This document shows positions 34,888-43,257 of a stretch of 48,471 nucleotides of DNA, in pieces. The notes below the pieces were generated by a model that saw nothing but the letters and a program-made list of their open reading frames with translations, was not told where the DNA came from and ran no database searches. The stretch spans positions 1 through 48,471 of the forward strand of contig NZ_FUXU01000031.1 in the NCBI RefSeq assembly GCF_900167155.1, given 5' to 3'. How positions within the stretch are numbered: position 1 is the first letter of the stretch; each line of letters begins with the position of its first letter. The position numbers and the translations under genes are program-made. This stretch comes from Enterovibrio nigricans DSM 22720. GTDB taxonomy: Bacteria; Pseudomonadota; Gammaproteobacteria; Enterobacterales; Vibrionaceae.

Positions 34888-34910
34888 AAATTCCATGGCT
34901 GAACGAAAAA

Positions 34911-34943
34911 AGAATGCAGTGAACACGCTGCATTCTTTTTTTT
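34911..34943 (+). terminator. Intrinsic terminator of iolB2-iolG
   Basis: The stem AGAATGCAG/CTGCATTCT with an 8-base loop is followed by a run of eight T (34936-34943). Confidence 0.9.
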
Positions 34944-35059
34944 GTTAAATATCGCCCACCGGATTCAATAATAAGAAATCACGAATAAACAATGTATTAA
35001 GCGTCATTTTTCGGTGTTGTATGTTGGCGAACAAGCGATACATTGTGAAGTGTATGTTT

Positions 35060-35095
35060 CGATATTTGCGATATTTGCGATATTTGCGATATTTG
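35060..35095 (+). repeat. Four tandem copies of a 9-bp unit (CGATATTTG)
   Basis: Four perfect copies of CGATATTTG run from 35060 to 35095, followed by a degenerate fifth (CGATTTTTA). The array ends at the predicted -35 box of the iolC promoter (TTGCGA at 35093-35098). Confidence 0.9.
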
Positions 35096-35121
35096 CGATT
35101 TTTATGGGTTTTTAGTAATCT
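35093..35121 (+). promoter_or_regulatory. Predicted sigma70 promoter of iolC-iolA
   Basis: TTGCGA (35093-35098) and TAATCT (35116-35121) are separated by 17 bases. The start would be near 35128, inside the operator-like motif. The -35 hexamer is formed partly by the last tandem repeat unit. Confidence 0.5.
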
Positions 35122-35124
35122 TAA

Positions 35125-35140
35125 TGAAACGTACATTTCA
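35125..35140. promoter_or_regulatory. Putative RpiR-family operator at the iolC start site
   Basis: TGAAACGTACATTTCA has perfect arms; in reverse complement it reads TGAAATGTACGTTTCA, close to the site before iolB2. It covers the predicted transcription start, a classic repressor position, 27 bases before the GTG start of iolC. Confidence 0.65.
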
Positions 35141-35167
35141 TTTAATGGATAAAGCAGGGAGCGAAAG

Positions 35168-37096
35168 GTGAGTAAGACGCTGGATGTGATATGTCTTGGA
35201 CGCGTTGCCGTCGATTTATATGGTGAGCAGGTAGGCGCAAGACTTGAGGACATGAGAACGTTTGCGAAGTATCTCGGTGGGTCGTCTGGCAATGTCGCCC
35301 ACGGAACGGCAAGGCAAGGATTAAAATCAGGCATGCTTGCTCGTGTCGGGGACGAGCATATGGGGCGATTTGTTCGTGAAGAATTAGAACGTGAGGGTGT
35401 GGATACCAGCCATATCATTACCGACAAAGAACGTCTTACGGCACTCGTCGTGCTGGGGATTAAAGACTCAGAAACCTTTCCACTTATCTTCTATCGAGAT
35501 AACTGTGCTGATCAGGCTATCGTGCCTGAAGACATCAGTGAAGACTATATTGCTTCTGCGAAGTGTCTAGCTATTACAGGTACTCATCTTTCCAACCCAA
35601 GCTCAAGAGAAGCCGTACTGACTGCATTGCGTTACGCCCGTAAACACGGTGTTAAAACGGCATTAGACGTGGATTATCGGCCTGTCTTGTGGGGGTTGAC
35701 ATCGTTAGGAGATGGCGAGACGCGTTACATTGAGTCTTCTTCGGTAACGGACAGCCTGCAAGAAGTCCTCAGCCTGTTTGACCTCATAGTAGGCACTGAA
35801 GAGGAGTTCCACATTGCGGGTGGCTCCGATGATTCTGTGACGGCACTGAAAAACGTGCGTGAACTGACAGAGGCCGAGCTGGTCTGTAAGCGTGGCCCTC
35901 TTGGATGCAGTGTATTTACCGACGACATTGGCGAGTCGCTTGACGATGGTATAACCATCCGCGGTGTTCGGGTAGATGTCCTCAATGTGCTTGGTGCAGG
36001 CGATGCGTTCATGTCGGGACTGTTAAGGGGTTACATCAATGGTGAGTCGTGGGAGCAAAGCTGTCGCTACGCCAATGCATGTGGTGCGCTGGTGGTTTCA
36101 CGTCATGGCTGCTCTCCCGCAATGCCTACTAAGGAGGAGTTAGATTATTACCTCGAAAACGAAAGCGACATTCCGAGACCGGATCAAGATGCTGCATTAA
36201 ATCACTTGCACCGTGTGACCACACGTGAAAAAGAATGGCCGGAGTTGTGCGTGCTTGCTTTTGACCATCGCGCACAGTTTGTGGAAATGGCGAGACAAGC
36301 AGACATTGATGTTTCACACATTCCATACTTGAAAAAACTGATCTGGCAGGCCGCCCAAGAAACAGCACAAGAATATGGCCTTGAAGGAAAAGCCGGGATC
36401 CTCTGTGACTCAACGTTCGGTATGGATGTGCTGAATGATGCTACTGGATTTGGTGACAACGTAACTAAGCGTTGGTGGGTGGGAAGACCTATCGAACTTC
36501 CAGGGTCGCGTCCTCTTCAACTTGAGCATGGCAATATCGGAACTCAACTTGCAAGCTGGCCGAAAGAACAGGTCGTTAAATGTTTGGTGTTCTACCACCC
36601 TAACGATGACGCCGAGTTGAAAGTGCAACAGGAGAGCTTATTAAAAGAAGTTTATGACGCCTGTTGTGCGACAGGTAACGACCTGCTTGTTGAGGTGATT
36701 TTACCGAAATCTATGCCGCAGTCAGATGTCGTCAATGGAAAGCACTACTACCACCAGACCATGAGTCGCTTATATGACATTGGTATTAAACCCGATTGGT
36801 GGAAACTTCCGCCATTAACGCTTCCAGAGTGGGAGTCGGTGGATGCATTAATTGATGAGAACGATGCACACTGCCGCGGCGTTTTGCTGCTTGGCTTAGA
36901 TGCCCCGATAAATCAATTGAAAGCGGGTTTCGAGGTGTCTTTAAAATCTAAATATGTCAAAGGTTTTGCTGTGGGACGAACCCTATTTGGTGAACCCAGT
37001 AAGCAGTGGATGCACGGCGTGTTGGATGACGAGGCGTTTGTTCAACGGGTGAAAGCGAACTTCTTAGCGTTAATTTATTTTTGGCGTTCAAACTGA
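35168..37096 (+). CDS. iolC: IolC: 5-dehydro-2-deoxygluconokinase fused to a DUF2090 aldolase-like domain
   Basis: The 642 residues combine two domains. The N-terminal PfkB kinase (about 1-325) has ICLGRVAVDLYG, LGGSSGNVAHGTARQG and the catalytic GAGDAFMSGLLRG. The C-terminal DUF2090 domain (about 340-640) starts at LCVLAFDHRAQF and includes EVILPKSM and a conserved GFAVGRTLFGEP ending. DUF2090 resembles class I aldolases and is thought to cleave the kinase product, so one chain may carry two consecutive steps. The start is GTG at 35168 with AGGGAG upstream. iolA follows after 25 bases. It is paralogous to the shorter kinase at 21000. Confidence 0.92.
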   Translation: MSKTLDVICLGRVAVDLYGEQVGARLEDMRTFAKYLGGSSGNVAHGTARQGLKSGMLARVGDEHMGRFVREELEREGVDTSHIITDKERLTALVVLGIKDSETFPLIFYRDNCADQAIVPEDISEDYIASAKCLAITGTHLSNPSSREAVLTALRYARKHGVKTALDVDYRPVLWGLTSLGDGETRYIESSSVTDSLQEVLSLFDLIVGTEEEFHIAGGSDDSVTALKNVRELTEAELVCKRGPLGCSVFTDDIGESLDDGITIRGVRVDVLNVLGAGDAFMSGLLRGYINGESWEQSCRYANACGALVVSRHGCSPAMPTKEELDYYLENESDIPRPDQDAALNHLHRVTTREKEWPELCVLAFDHRAQFVEMARQADIDVSHIPYLKKLIWQAAQETAQEYGLEGKAGILCDSTFGMDVLNDATGFGDNVTKRWWVGRPIELPGSRPLQLEHGNIGTQLASWPKEQVVKCLVFYHPNDDAELKVQQESLLKEVYDACCATGNDLLVEVILPKSMPQSDVVNGKHYYHQTMSRLYDIGIKPDWWKLPPLTLPEWESVDALIDENDAHCRGVLLLGLDAPINQLKAGFEVSLKSKYVKGFAVGRTLFGEPSKQWMHGVLDDEAFVQRVKANFLALIYFWRSN

Positions 37097-37121
37097 TTGT
37101 GGCGAATAGGGAAATTAAACA

Positions 37122-38633
37122 ATGGAAACTATCCAAAACTTTATTAATGGACAGGTAATTGAAAGCAACACTGACCGATTTTCACCTGTCTATAATCCAG
37201 CGACAGGTGAACAAACACGTCAGGTTGTTTTAAGCACGCGGTCGGATGTGAAAAGCGCAATTGAAATGGCGCAGGCGGCATTCCCTCGCTGGGCTAAAAC
37301 GCCGCCGTTGAGACGCGCTCGCGTGATGTTTAAATTCAAGTCATTACTGGAAGCAAACCAAGATACGCTGGCGAGAATGATCAGTAACGAACACGGGAAA
37401 GTGTATTCCGATGCCGTGGGCGAATTGACCCGCGGATTGGAAGTGGTTGAGTTTGCCTGCGGGATCCCGCACCTTCAAAAAGGTGAGAGTTCAGCGAATG
37501 TTGGCTCAGGCGTTGATAGTCACTCTATCATGCAACCGTTAGGCGTATGTGCAGGTATCACACCATTTAATTTTCCAGCAATGGTACCTATGTGGATGTT
37601 TCCAATCGCGATTGCAACAGGAAACACTTTTGTATTAAAGCCATCAAAAAAAAATCCATCTCTGTCCCTGATGTTGGCAGAATTGCTGAAAGAGGCGGGG
37701 TTACCTGATGGTGTGTTCAATGTGGTCAATGGCGACAAAGAAGCGGTGGATGTATTGCTGACAGACCCGCGAGTTCAAGCCGTGAGCTTTGTCGGTTCAA
37801 CGCCAATTGCTGAATACATTTATACAACAGCATCGGCAAATGGAAAGCGCTGTCAGGCGTTGGGTGGGGCGAAAAACCACTGTATTTTAATGCCAGATGC
37901 TGATTTGGAAATGGCGAACAATGCCATCGTCGGGGCGGGATTTGGTGCAGCGGGTGAACGCTGTATGGCTCTCTCTGTTGTCGTCGCAGTGGGAGATGAG
38001 ATTGCAGACAAGCTTGTCTCGTCGCTAACGAAAAGTATCGACACAATGACAGTGGGACCGGGTATCACTGAAGGAAAAGAAAATGACATGGGGCCCGTTA
38101 TTTCGGCCGTACACAGGGATAAAATACTGGGCTACATCAATTCGGGTGTAGATCAGGGCGCCAAATTGGTTGTGGACGGCAGAGACTGTCAGGTAAGTGG
38201 CCATGAGAATGGCTATTTTGTCGGGCCAACACTCTTTGATGATGTAAGCCCGGACATGACCATTTACCAAGAAGAGATCTTTGGCCCTGTATTATCAATC
38301 GTTCGTGCGCCAGACTACCAAACGGCGTTGAATTTGATAAACCAACATCAGTACGGAAATGGCTCCGCAATTTTCACTCGTGATGGTGAAACTGCCCGTC
38401 AATTCAGCGAAGATGTGTTGGCCGGTATGGTTGGGGTAAATGTGCCTATTCCAGTGCCGATGGCTTTCCATAGCTTTGGTGGCTGGAAGCGCTCTATCTT
38501 TGGCCCATTGAACGTGCACGGGAATGACGGAGTCCGTTTTTATACCCGCATGAAGACGGTGACAACCCGTTGGCCTGCAAGTGTGCGACTGGAAACCCAC
38601 AGTAGCCATTTCACCATGCCAACCATGGAATAA
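37122..38633 (+). CDS. iolA: Methylmalonate/malonate-semialdehyde dehydrogenase (CoA-acylating) IolA/MmsA
   Basis: The 503-residue aldehyde dehydrogenase converts malonate semialdehyde with NAD and CoA to acetyl-CoA and CO2, the last inositol step. Typical features are FINGQVIES at the start, GVCAGITPFNFPAMVPMWM, SFVGSTPIAEYIY, ALGGAKNHCILMPDA (MmsA-type, with Asn/His in place of the usual base), the catalytic cysteine in GAAGERCMALS and FGGWKRSIFG. It is last in the iolC-iolA operon and ends at a bidirectional terminator. Confidence 0.93.
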   Translation: METIQNFINGQVIESNTDRFSPVYNPATGEQTRQVVLSTRSDVKSAIEMAQAAFPRWAKTPPLRRARVMFKFKSLLEANQDTLARMISNEHGKVYSDAVGELTRGLEVVEFACGIPHLQKGESSANVGSGVDSHSIMQPLGVCAGITPFNFPAMVPMWMFPIAIATGNTFVLKPSKKNPSLSLMLAELLKEAGLPDGVFNVVNGDKEAVDVLLTDPRVQAVSFVGSTPIAEYIYTTASANGKRCQALGGAKNHCILMPDADLEMANNAIVGAGFGAAGERCMALSVVVAVGDEIADKLVSSLTKSIDTMTVGPGITEGKENDMGPVISAVHRDKILGYINSGVDQGAKLVVDGRDCQVSGHENGYFVGPTLFDDVSPDMTIYQEEIFGPVLSIVRAPDYQTALNLINQHQYGNGSAIFTRDGETARQFSEDVLAGMVGVNVPIPVPMAFHSFGGWKRSIFGPLNVHGNDGVRFYTRMKTVTTRWPASVRLETHSSHFTMPTME

Positions 38634-38644
38634 TTCCACAGATT

Positions 38645-38679
38645 AAAAAGCCCGCAGAACGTAGTTTTGCGGGCTTTTT
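38645..38679. terminator. Bidirectional intrinsic terminator between iolA and the kinase gene
   Basis: AAAAAGCCCGCA...TGCGGGCTTTTT: a 7-bp GC core (38650-38656 and 38668-38674) extended by A/T pairs, U-rich on either strand. It serves both convergent genes. Confidence 0.9.
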
Positions 38680-38682
38680 CTT

Positions 38683-41601
38683 TTATCTGAGCGAAGAAAT
38701 GCTGTCTGAAACCTTTTTTGCCAACGCAAACAAATCCGGTCTATAAGCAAAGCCTTCCGTTGTCAGTGCGTAGTCTTTCCACAGATTTGTCGCCTCAGCA
38801 TTTTTGCCATTATCGAGATATCCTTCAGCGAAATACAGCACCTGCATCTGAAGAAAATCTGACCCATGCCATTGCTTGTTATACCGTTTAAGAACATTTT
38901 CAACGATGTTTTCTGCCCGCGTAAATTGGCCTTGTTTCATGAGCCCTTTTGTATAATACGCCACAGCTTCTTCCATCAAGGGGACTCCATTTGAGAGGTA
39001 CATGATGGTAAAGTCAGACAGATCATTCTGTGATATTTCATGAAAAAATGCGCTACTTAACCCTCCATGCCCAGTAATGCTGGTTGCGAAATACAGATAG
39101 ACCAGTTTGCTGATCCCCCCGATATGTACTGGGAAATGTCTCTTTACTTCCTCTACAGTGAGTGAGCCAGAGGGGGAGCGTAATAGTGTGTTAAATAACT
39201 GATAAAAATCATCATGGGTGGGTGTTTTTTGGTTGTTCTGTAACGCAGAAAGAGTCATATATTGCGAATAGGCTTGATGAAATCCATCCCAGTCTCGGTG
39301 AAATATCGCCAATGTCATTTGAGAGGGTGTTGTGCCAAAAAGCGGTTGTAAACTGGCGTTAATTTGAAATTGTGGTGTTTGACCTAAACCAAGAACTGTT
39401 TTCGCTTTTTCGGTTTGTCCCAGCAAGAAGTAAGCACTCGACAATGCATCGACGGCGTTTTGTGCTAACGCATTCTGCTTGCCAAATTTTTCCGTGATGA
39501 GTACTTCCGTTTCTTTCAGTGCCATTATCGATTCTTCTGGCTTATGAAGCCGAGTTTGAACCCATGGTTCATAGGACAGCATGGTCGTATTCAGCGACAG
39601 TGTTTTCGCTTTTAGTGTGTCTTTTGTCTCTGAATACTGGGCGATTCTAGATTTGTCGTTAAACACATACGCGAGATTAAGTGCTGAGTCGACGGCGAGA
39701 TAGGTTTCACTGGCAAAGGATGTTTGGGCAATCCATTCATCTACAAGCACAAACAACCTATGAATGTCGTCTTTGGATACCGGATCATCCACATTCATCA
39801 TGCGTTGTTTATAGGTACTCAATAGGTCGTGTTTTTCATTGAACGACAGAGCCAGCCATTGGGGTGTGTCGTTCAAAATGAAAGTCAAAATTTCATTGGT
39901 TACCGGGCCAACCAATTGCTTGAAAGGCGCTGATTGAAACCCTGGCATGTCGACCAGCTCTCCAAAGATTAACCAATCATGGAACGATAGCTGACGTTTA
40001 GTTGATAGGTTGCCCCAAGCCATTGCTGAGAATTCATGTGCCCAACAACCAGTTTGATCCCCCCACGTAGCGATACAGCCTTCGTCAAAGGATGCTTTAA
40101 GCCTTAGGTTTCTGACCCGGTATAGGCGCAAGGTAGCCTGTTGTTTTTCGTCGAAGACAGCATCGTTTTCGTTCAAGGCTTTAAGAATGGCATGGGTATC
40201 ATCATGAATGTAGAGTGATTGCAGCCCTTTGATCAGCAGCGATCCGGTTTGGTACCTTGCGCCATCCGTCATCACCGAATGTGATGCTAACCATTCTTTT
40301 GCAGCGTAGCGATAGAGGCTTTCAATGCTTGGTGTTTCAAACGTATGGGCCAACTCTGGCTGGGAGTAGAGCAGGATATTAGAGAGTTGCTCAACCACCT
40401 CGTCACTGGTTTGTTTTTCAAGCACCAAAGCAACGTGTTGACGAACAAGAGAGAGCGATGCAGCGACCAGCAATGCAGAACTTAAAAAGACAATGCCGGA
40501 TGTGATAGGCCATCGGGTGATGCCTTTACAAACGCGATAAAACACACTTTGCGAGTAGGCGTCGACAGGAAACTGATTGCGCCAGCGTGATATATCTTGC
40601 TGCATTTCGTCGGCATCGCGATAACGCAAAGACGCATCACGACTCACCGCTTTGGCGATAATGGCGGCACTTTCTTTGTCGAACCCTTTCTCGATAAAGT
40701 AGGCAGCACTGACACTCGGTTGAAATTCTTCGATTTCAAATGGATCATTACGCTCGAATAGCAGGTAGAAAAACAGCATACCCAGCGAGTAAATGTCAGA
40801 GCGTGAACGGTACCAAACCCCTTCTTTTTGCTCTGGTGCGCTCCAATGGCGTGAGAACGCAGTGATGTAGTCTTTAGCGATTCCATCCTCGTTGCTTGCT
40901 TGGTCATCAATCCGCTTGGAGAAGCCCAAGTCAATAATTTTCAGGTTGCCCTGATCATCAACAAGTAGGTTCTGCGGTTTTAAATCGCCATGGTATAGCC
41001 CACGGCTATGTGCATAAGCCATGCCTTCCATCAACTGCTTGAGCAAATGGAGGCGAATCGCTTTCGAAGGACGATGGATATCGAGGTAAACGTCGAGTTG
41101 ACTACCATTGACATACTCAGTGACTATGCACGGCGTGCCATCTAAATCACCAGTACCAAAAAATTGGCAGATATAGGGGTGGTTCAACGCAATCAGGTTG
41201 CTGGCTTCGCGATAAAAGAGCGTTTGCCGTGCGCGCAGGTTCAGCACGCTGCCTCTAAGAATTTTAACGGCAGCGAAGTGCTGGCATTGCTCGGGTTTAT
41301 CCGGAGATGTCAGGCTTTGTGAGGCGAGAAATACCTGTCCCGTAGCACCGCCTTCAGATAAGACTCTCTCAATGCGAAAGCCCATGACCTCTTTTCCGAT
41401 AACATCTGGCGACGCTTGAGATTGCGCCTGTGAGGAGAAAAGCGCATTGCTAGCAAGCGTGAGGTCATCGCAGGATAAATCCAGCATCGAAGCCAAATCC
41501 TCGGCAACGTCAGCATTTTCCACTCGAATTTCATTCAGCCTGATGCGCTGGGCGTCAGGGGACAATTCCAGCAACGCTACATAGAGATCGGAAACTTCCA
41601 T
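38683..41601 (-). CDS. pknT: Transmembrane Ser/Thr protein kinase (PknT-like)
   Basis: The 972 residues begin with about 70 helical residues. The kinase domain (about 70-345) has the Gly loop LSEGGATGQVFLA, VAIK-type AAVKIL, HGDLKPQN in place of HRD, DLG for DFG, and SAPEQ. A single membrane helix lies near residues 372-392 (SGIVFLSSALLVAASLSL). The remaining 580 residues are helical, TPR-like and probably extracytoplasmic. The start codon overlaps the stop of the ECF-type sigma gene (TAATG), so the two are translationally coupled. This layout matches V. parahaemolyticus PknT, which phosphorylates and thereby activates the ECF sigma factor EcfP in response to polymyxin stress. The name is by analogy. 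Confidence 0.8.
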   Translation of the reverse strand: MEVSDLYVALLELSPDAQRIRLNEIRVENADVAEDLASMLDLSCDDLTLASNALFSSQAQSQASPDVIGKEVMGFRIERVLSEGGATGQVFLASQSLTSPDKPEQCQHFAAVKILRGSVLNLRARQTLFYREASNLIALNHPYICQFFGTGDLDGTPCIVTEYVNGSQLDVYLDIHRPSKAIRLHLLKQLMEGMAYAHSRGLYHGDLKPQNLLVDDQGNLKIIDLGFSKRIDDQASNEDGIAKDYITAFSRHWSAPEQKEGVWYRSRSDIYSLGMLFFYLLFERNDPFEIEEFQPSVSAAYFIEKGFDKESAAIIAKAVSRDASLRYRDADEMQQDISRWRNQFPVDAYSQSVFYRVCKGITRWPITSGIVFLSSALLVAASLSLVRQHVALVLEKQTSDEVVEQLSNILLYSQPELAHTFETPSIESLYRYAAKEWLASHSVMTDGARYQTGSLLIKGLQSLYIHDDTHAILKALNENDAVFDEKQQATLRLYRVRNLRLKASFDEGCIATWGDQTGCWAHEFSAMAWGNLSTKRQLSFHDWLIFGELVDMPGFQSAPFKQLVGPVTNEILTFILNDTPQWLALSFNEKHDLLSTYKQRMMNVDDPVSKDDIHRLFVLVDEWIAQTSFASETYLAVDSALNLAYVFNDKSRIAQYSETKDTLKAKTLSLNTTMLSYEPWVQTRLHKPEESIMALKETEVLITEKFGKQNALAQNAVDALSSAYFLLGQTEKAKTVLGLGQTPQFQINASLQPLFGTTPSQMTLAIFHRDWDGFHQAYSQYMTLSALQNNQKTPTHDDFYQLFNTLLRSPSGSLTVEEVKRHFPVHIGGISKLVYLYFATSITGHGGLSSAFFHEISQNDLSDFTIMYLSNGVPLMEEAVAYYTKGLMKQGQFTRAENIVENVLKRYNKQWHGSDFLQMQVLYFAEGYLDNGKNAEATNLWKDYALTTEGFAYRPDLFALAKKVSDSISSLR

Positions 41602-42194
41602 TAAGAGAGGGCTTTTCGAAGGTAGTTCGTCGCGAAAAGCAATCGGTTATTGACGGTGCGTTCGCTGACGTTTTGCATCAACGCGATATCTTTATTGGAC
41701 GCTGCTGCAAAGTGTTTATATTCGAACGCATCTGCTTGTTCAGGGTAGCGGCTACGTAGGGTAGTCAGCACCACGTACAAATCACGACTGAGTGAATAAT
41801 CGGGAAGGTGAGTGACTGCTTTCAGTTGTTCGACGTCGGCGTAGTCTTTCTTTTTGTGTTCTTTTTGCTGACTACTTTCGTGGTCGGCAAAAAGAAGGTG
41901 CCAGACAGAACATCTTACATAGTCGACGAATTCTTTGCGGTGCGTGAAGGGGGTTTCATCGTTTCGCCATTTATTCAGCTTCAAAATTGCTTCATGTGTC
42001 AGTTCGGTTGCAGTGGACTGACTGAAAAGGGTGCCGTGCGGTTGCTTTTTCTCTAGCATGGCCTGAACGATGGAATAAATATCCTGATAAGCGGCGACGA
42101 AAAAATCATTGGATTTTGATTTGTCGCGTGATTGCCAACCGTTAAGAATTTCGGTGGCGTCAATGCATTCTAATAGAGACTGCTTCTGATACAT
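41601..42194 (-). CDS. ecfP: ECF-type sigma factor controlled by phosphorylation (EcfP-like)
   Basis: The 197-residue protein has sigma2 (about 25-105) and sigma4 (about 130-195, with SNKDIALMQNVSERTVNNRLLFAT as the HTH). In ordinary ECF factors the region 2.2 motif is acidic (DAEDLVQE). Here it reads STATELTHEAI, with Thr at 61 and 63. In V. parahaemolyticus EcfP the missing charge is supplied by phosphorylation of Thr63 by PknT, and the same residue number falls on Thr here. No anti-sigma gene is present; the coupled kinase gene replaces it. It may autoregulate, but I could not define its promoter. Confidence 0.83.
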   Translation of the reverse strand: MYQKQSLLECIDATEILNGWQSRDKSKSNDFFVAAYQDIYSIVQAMLEKKQPHGTLFSQSTATELTHEAILKLNKWRNDETPFTHRKEFVDYVRCSVWHLLFADHESSQQKEHKKKDYADVEQLKAVTHLPDYSLSRDLYVVLTTLRSRYPEQADAFEYKHFAAASNKDIALMQNVSERTVNNRLLFATNYLRKALS

Positions 42195-42214
42195 TTAGGG
42201 GGTATCTACTCTTG

Positions 42215-42242
42215 CAATCACATAACAAGCTGGATGTGATTG
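42215..42242. promoter_or_regulatory. Inverted repeat upstream of the ECF sigma gene
   Basis: CAATCACAT (42215-42223) and ATGTGATTG (42234-42242) are a perfect 9-bp inverted repeat, 20 bases before the sigma factor ATG. It could be an operator or a leader hairpin. The arms point the wrong way for a CRP site. Confidence 0.4.
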
Positions 42243-42297
42243 TTACTACTCAAGTGTTTGATTTTGCCTTGAGTTCGAGCGACAAGCAAGATGAAGA

Positions 42298-42319
42298 AAC
42301 AGGGCTATTCAGCCCTGTT
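42298..42319 (-). terminator. Intrinsic-type terminator of the small lipoprotein gene
   Basis: The 9-bp stem AACAGGGCT/AGCCCTGTT with a 4-base loop lies 42 bases past the lipoprotein stop. On the minus strand TCTTCATCTT follows, a weak U tract. Confidence 0.6.
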
Positions 42320-42361
42320 GAGTAAAAACCATGTAAATGTTCTGACAGTGTTTATTGTCGA

Positions 42362-42709
42362 TTAAATAGCGACCCAGTTACCATCGACTTTTTGAAACTC
42401 GACTTGCTCATTGAAGTCATTGGTTTCAGTGGCTGATTCACCGAATAATTTCATGGTTGTGGTGGCTTTGGCTGTTACGTTACATGAAACAATGCCGTCT
42501 TCTTCGTTACCCACAATGTTGCAATCGTTCAAGTCAAAGTCGTTCAATTCAATTTCAATGAATCCACCCATAGCCTGACCTGCTTGAACGGTCGCTGTTT
42601 CAACCGCAGATCTCGCTTCGCTTTTAGACGGATAATCTGAACCGCAACCGACAAGAACCAGTGCCAGCGGAAGGGCCAAGTATTTTGATGTTTTCAGCGT
42701 ATTTTTCAT
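42362..42709 (-). CDS. Small hypothetical lipoprotein, 115 residues
   Basis: The N-terminus (LALPLALVLVGCGSDYPS) is a lipoprotein signal with lipobox LVGC (Cys22) followed by GSD. The mature part is acidic and contains two cysteines around NDCNIVGNEEDGIVSCNV that may form a disulfide. It then has beta-like repeats and a WVAI end. I do not recognise a named family. It lies between the TM2-like gene and the ECF sigma gene, all on the minus strand, with a good hairpin behind it. Confidence 0.7.
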   Translation of the reverse strand: MKNTLKTSKYLALPLALVLVGCGSDYPSKSEARSAVETATVQAGQAMGGFIEIELNDFDLNDCNIVGNEEDGIVSCNVTAKATTTMKLFGESATETNDFNEQVEFQKVDGNWVAI

Positions 42710-42756
42710 AAGTTACCACTTGATTACTTATTGATTTTAAAGGGCTACTTTAGCTT

Positions 42757-43044
42757 TTACTTGTCGAGTTCTGACGCGAAAAGTGCATCGTTGTAAGCAA
42801 TGATGTCTTTGTTGACGGAGAACATACCCCATAGCCACAAAATGAAACCGATAATGCCGGGCACAATCAAGAATGCAGTGAACATACAAACGATAAACAC
42901 GACTAAGGTAATGATACCTTTCATTACGTGGCCAGCGTACATGTGACCAACACCCGGAAGGACAAAGTTTAAGAAAATCCCCAGTACTTTGTTCTTCATT
43001 TGGTTTTTCAACCGTTCTGCTGTGATTGTGTCGCCGTAACTCAT
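42757..43044 (-). CDS. Small TM2-domain-like membrane protein, 95 residues
   Basis: After about 20 hydrophilic residues the protein has LGIFLNFVLPGVGHMYAGH, typical of TM2-domain proteins, then two strong hydrophobic segments (GIITLVVFIVCMFTAFLI and VPGIIGFILWLWGMFSV) and a short tail. It should sit in the inner membrane. I prefer ATG 43044 over 43050: AGGA lies 8 bases before it and the family usually starts near here. The function is unknown. Confidence 0.72.
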   Translation of the reverse strand: MSYGDTITAERLKNQMKNKVLGIFLNFVLPGVGHMYAGHVMKGIITLVVFIVCMFTAFLIVPGIIGFILWLWGMFSVNKDIIAYNDALFASELDK

Positions 43045-43213
43045 GTTCAATTCCTGTCCGTTGTCGAGATGTGGTGATAGTAGCCAGCAATGGAAAAATC
43101 GAACAGTGACAAAGTCGTGGCGGATTTACGCAAAATCTTTTGCGATAAATTGATATTTCAAGGACGTGGTGACGTGGAAGCGCTGTTTGACAGAAATGGC
43201 ATTGAAAGCGGGT

Positions 43214-43242
43214 AGAGATGAGCAGTGGGTCTGCTCATCTCT
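43214..43242 (-). terminator. Terminator of the large TIR/DUF4062-like gene
   Basis: Perfect 11-bp stem AGAGATGAGCA/TGCTCATCTCT with a 7-base loop, 15 bases past the stop codon. There is no clear U tract. Confidence 0.65.
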
Positions 43243-43257
43243 GTTTAAGATTTCTAC

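Noticed and set aside
35060-35095. Short regular repeats that might suggest a CRISPR array
   Set aside because: The units are 9 bp, head-to-tail, with no spacers. This is a simple tandem repeat.
42215-42242. CRP binding site before the ECF sigma gene
   Set aside because: CRP needs TGTGA-N6-TCACA. Here the half-sites are in the reverse order (TCACA...TGTGA) with a 12-base spacing.
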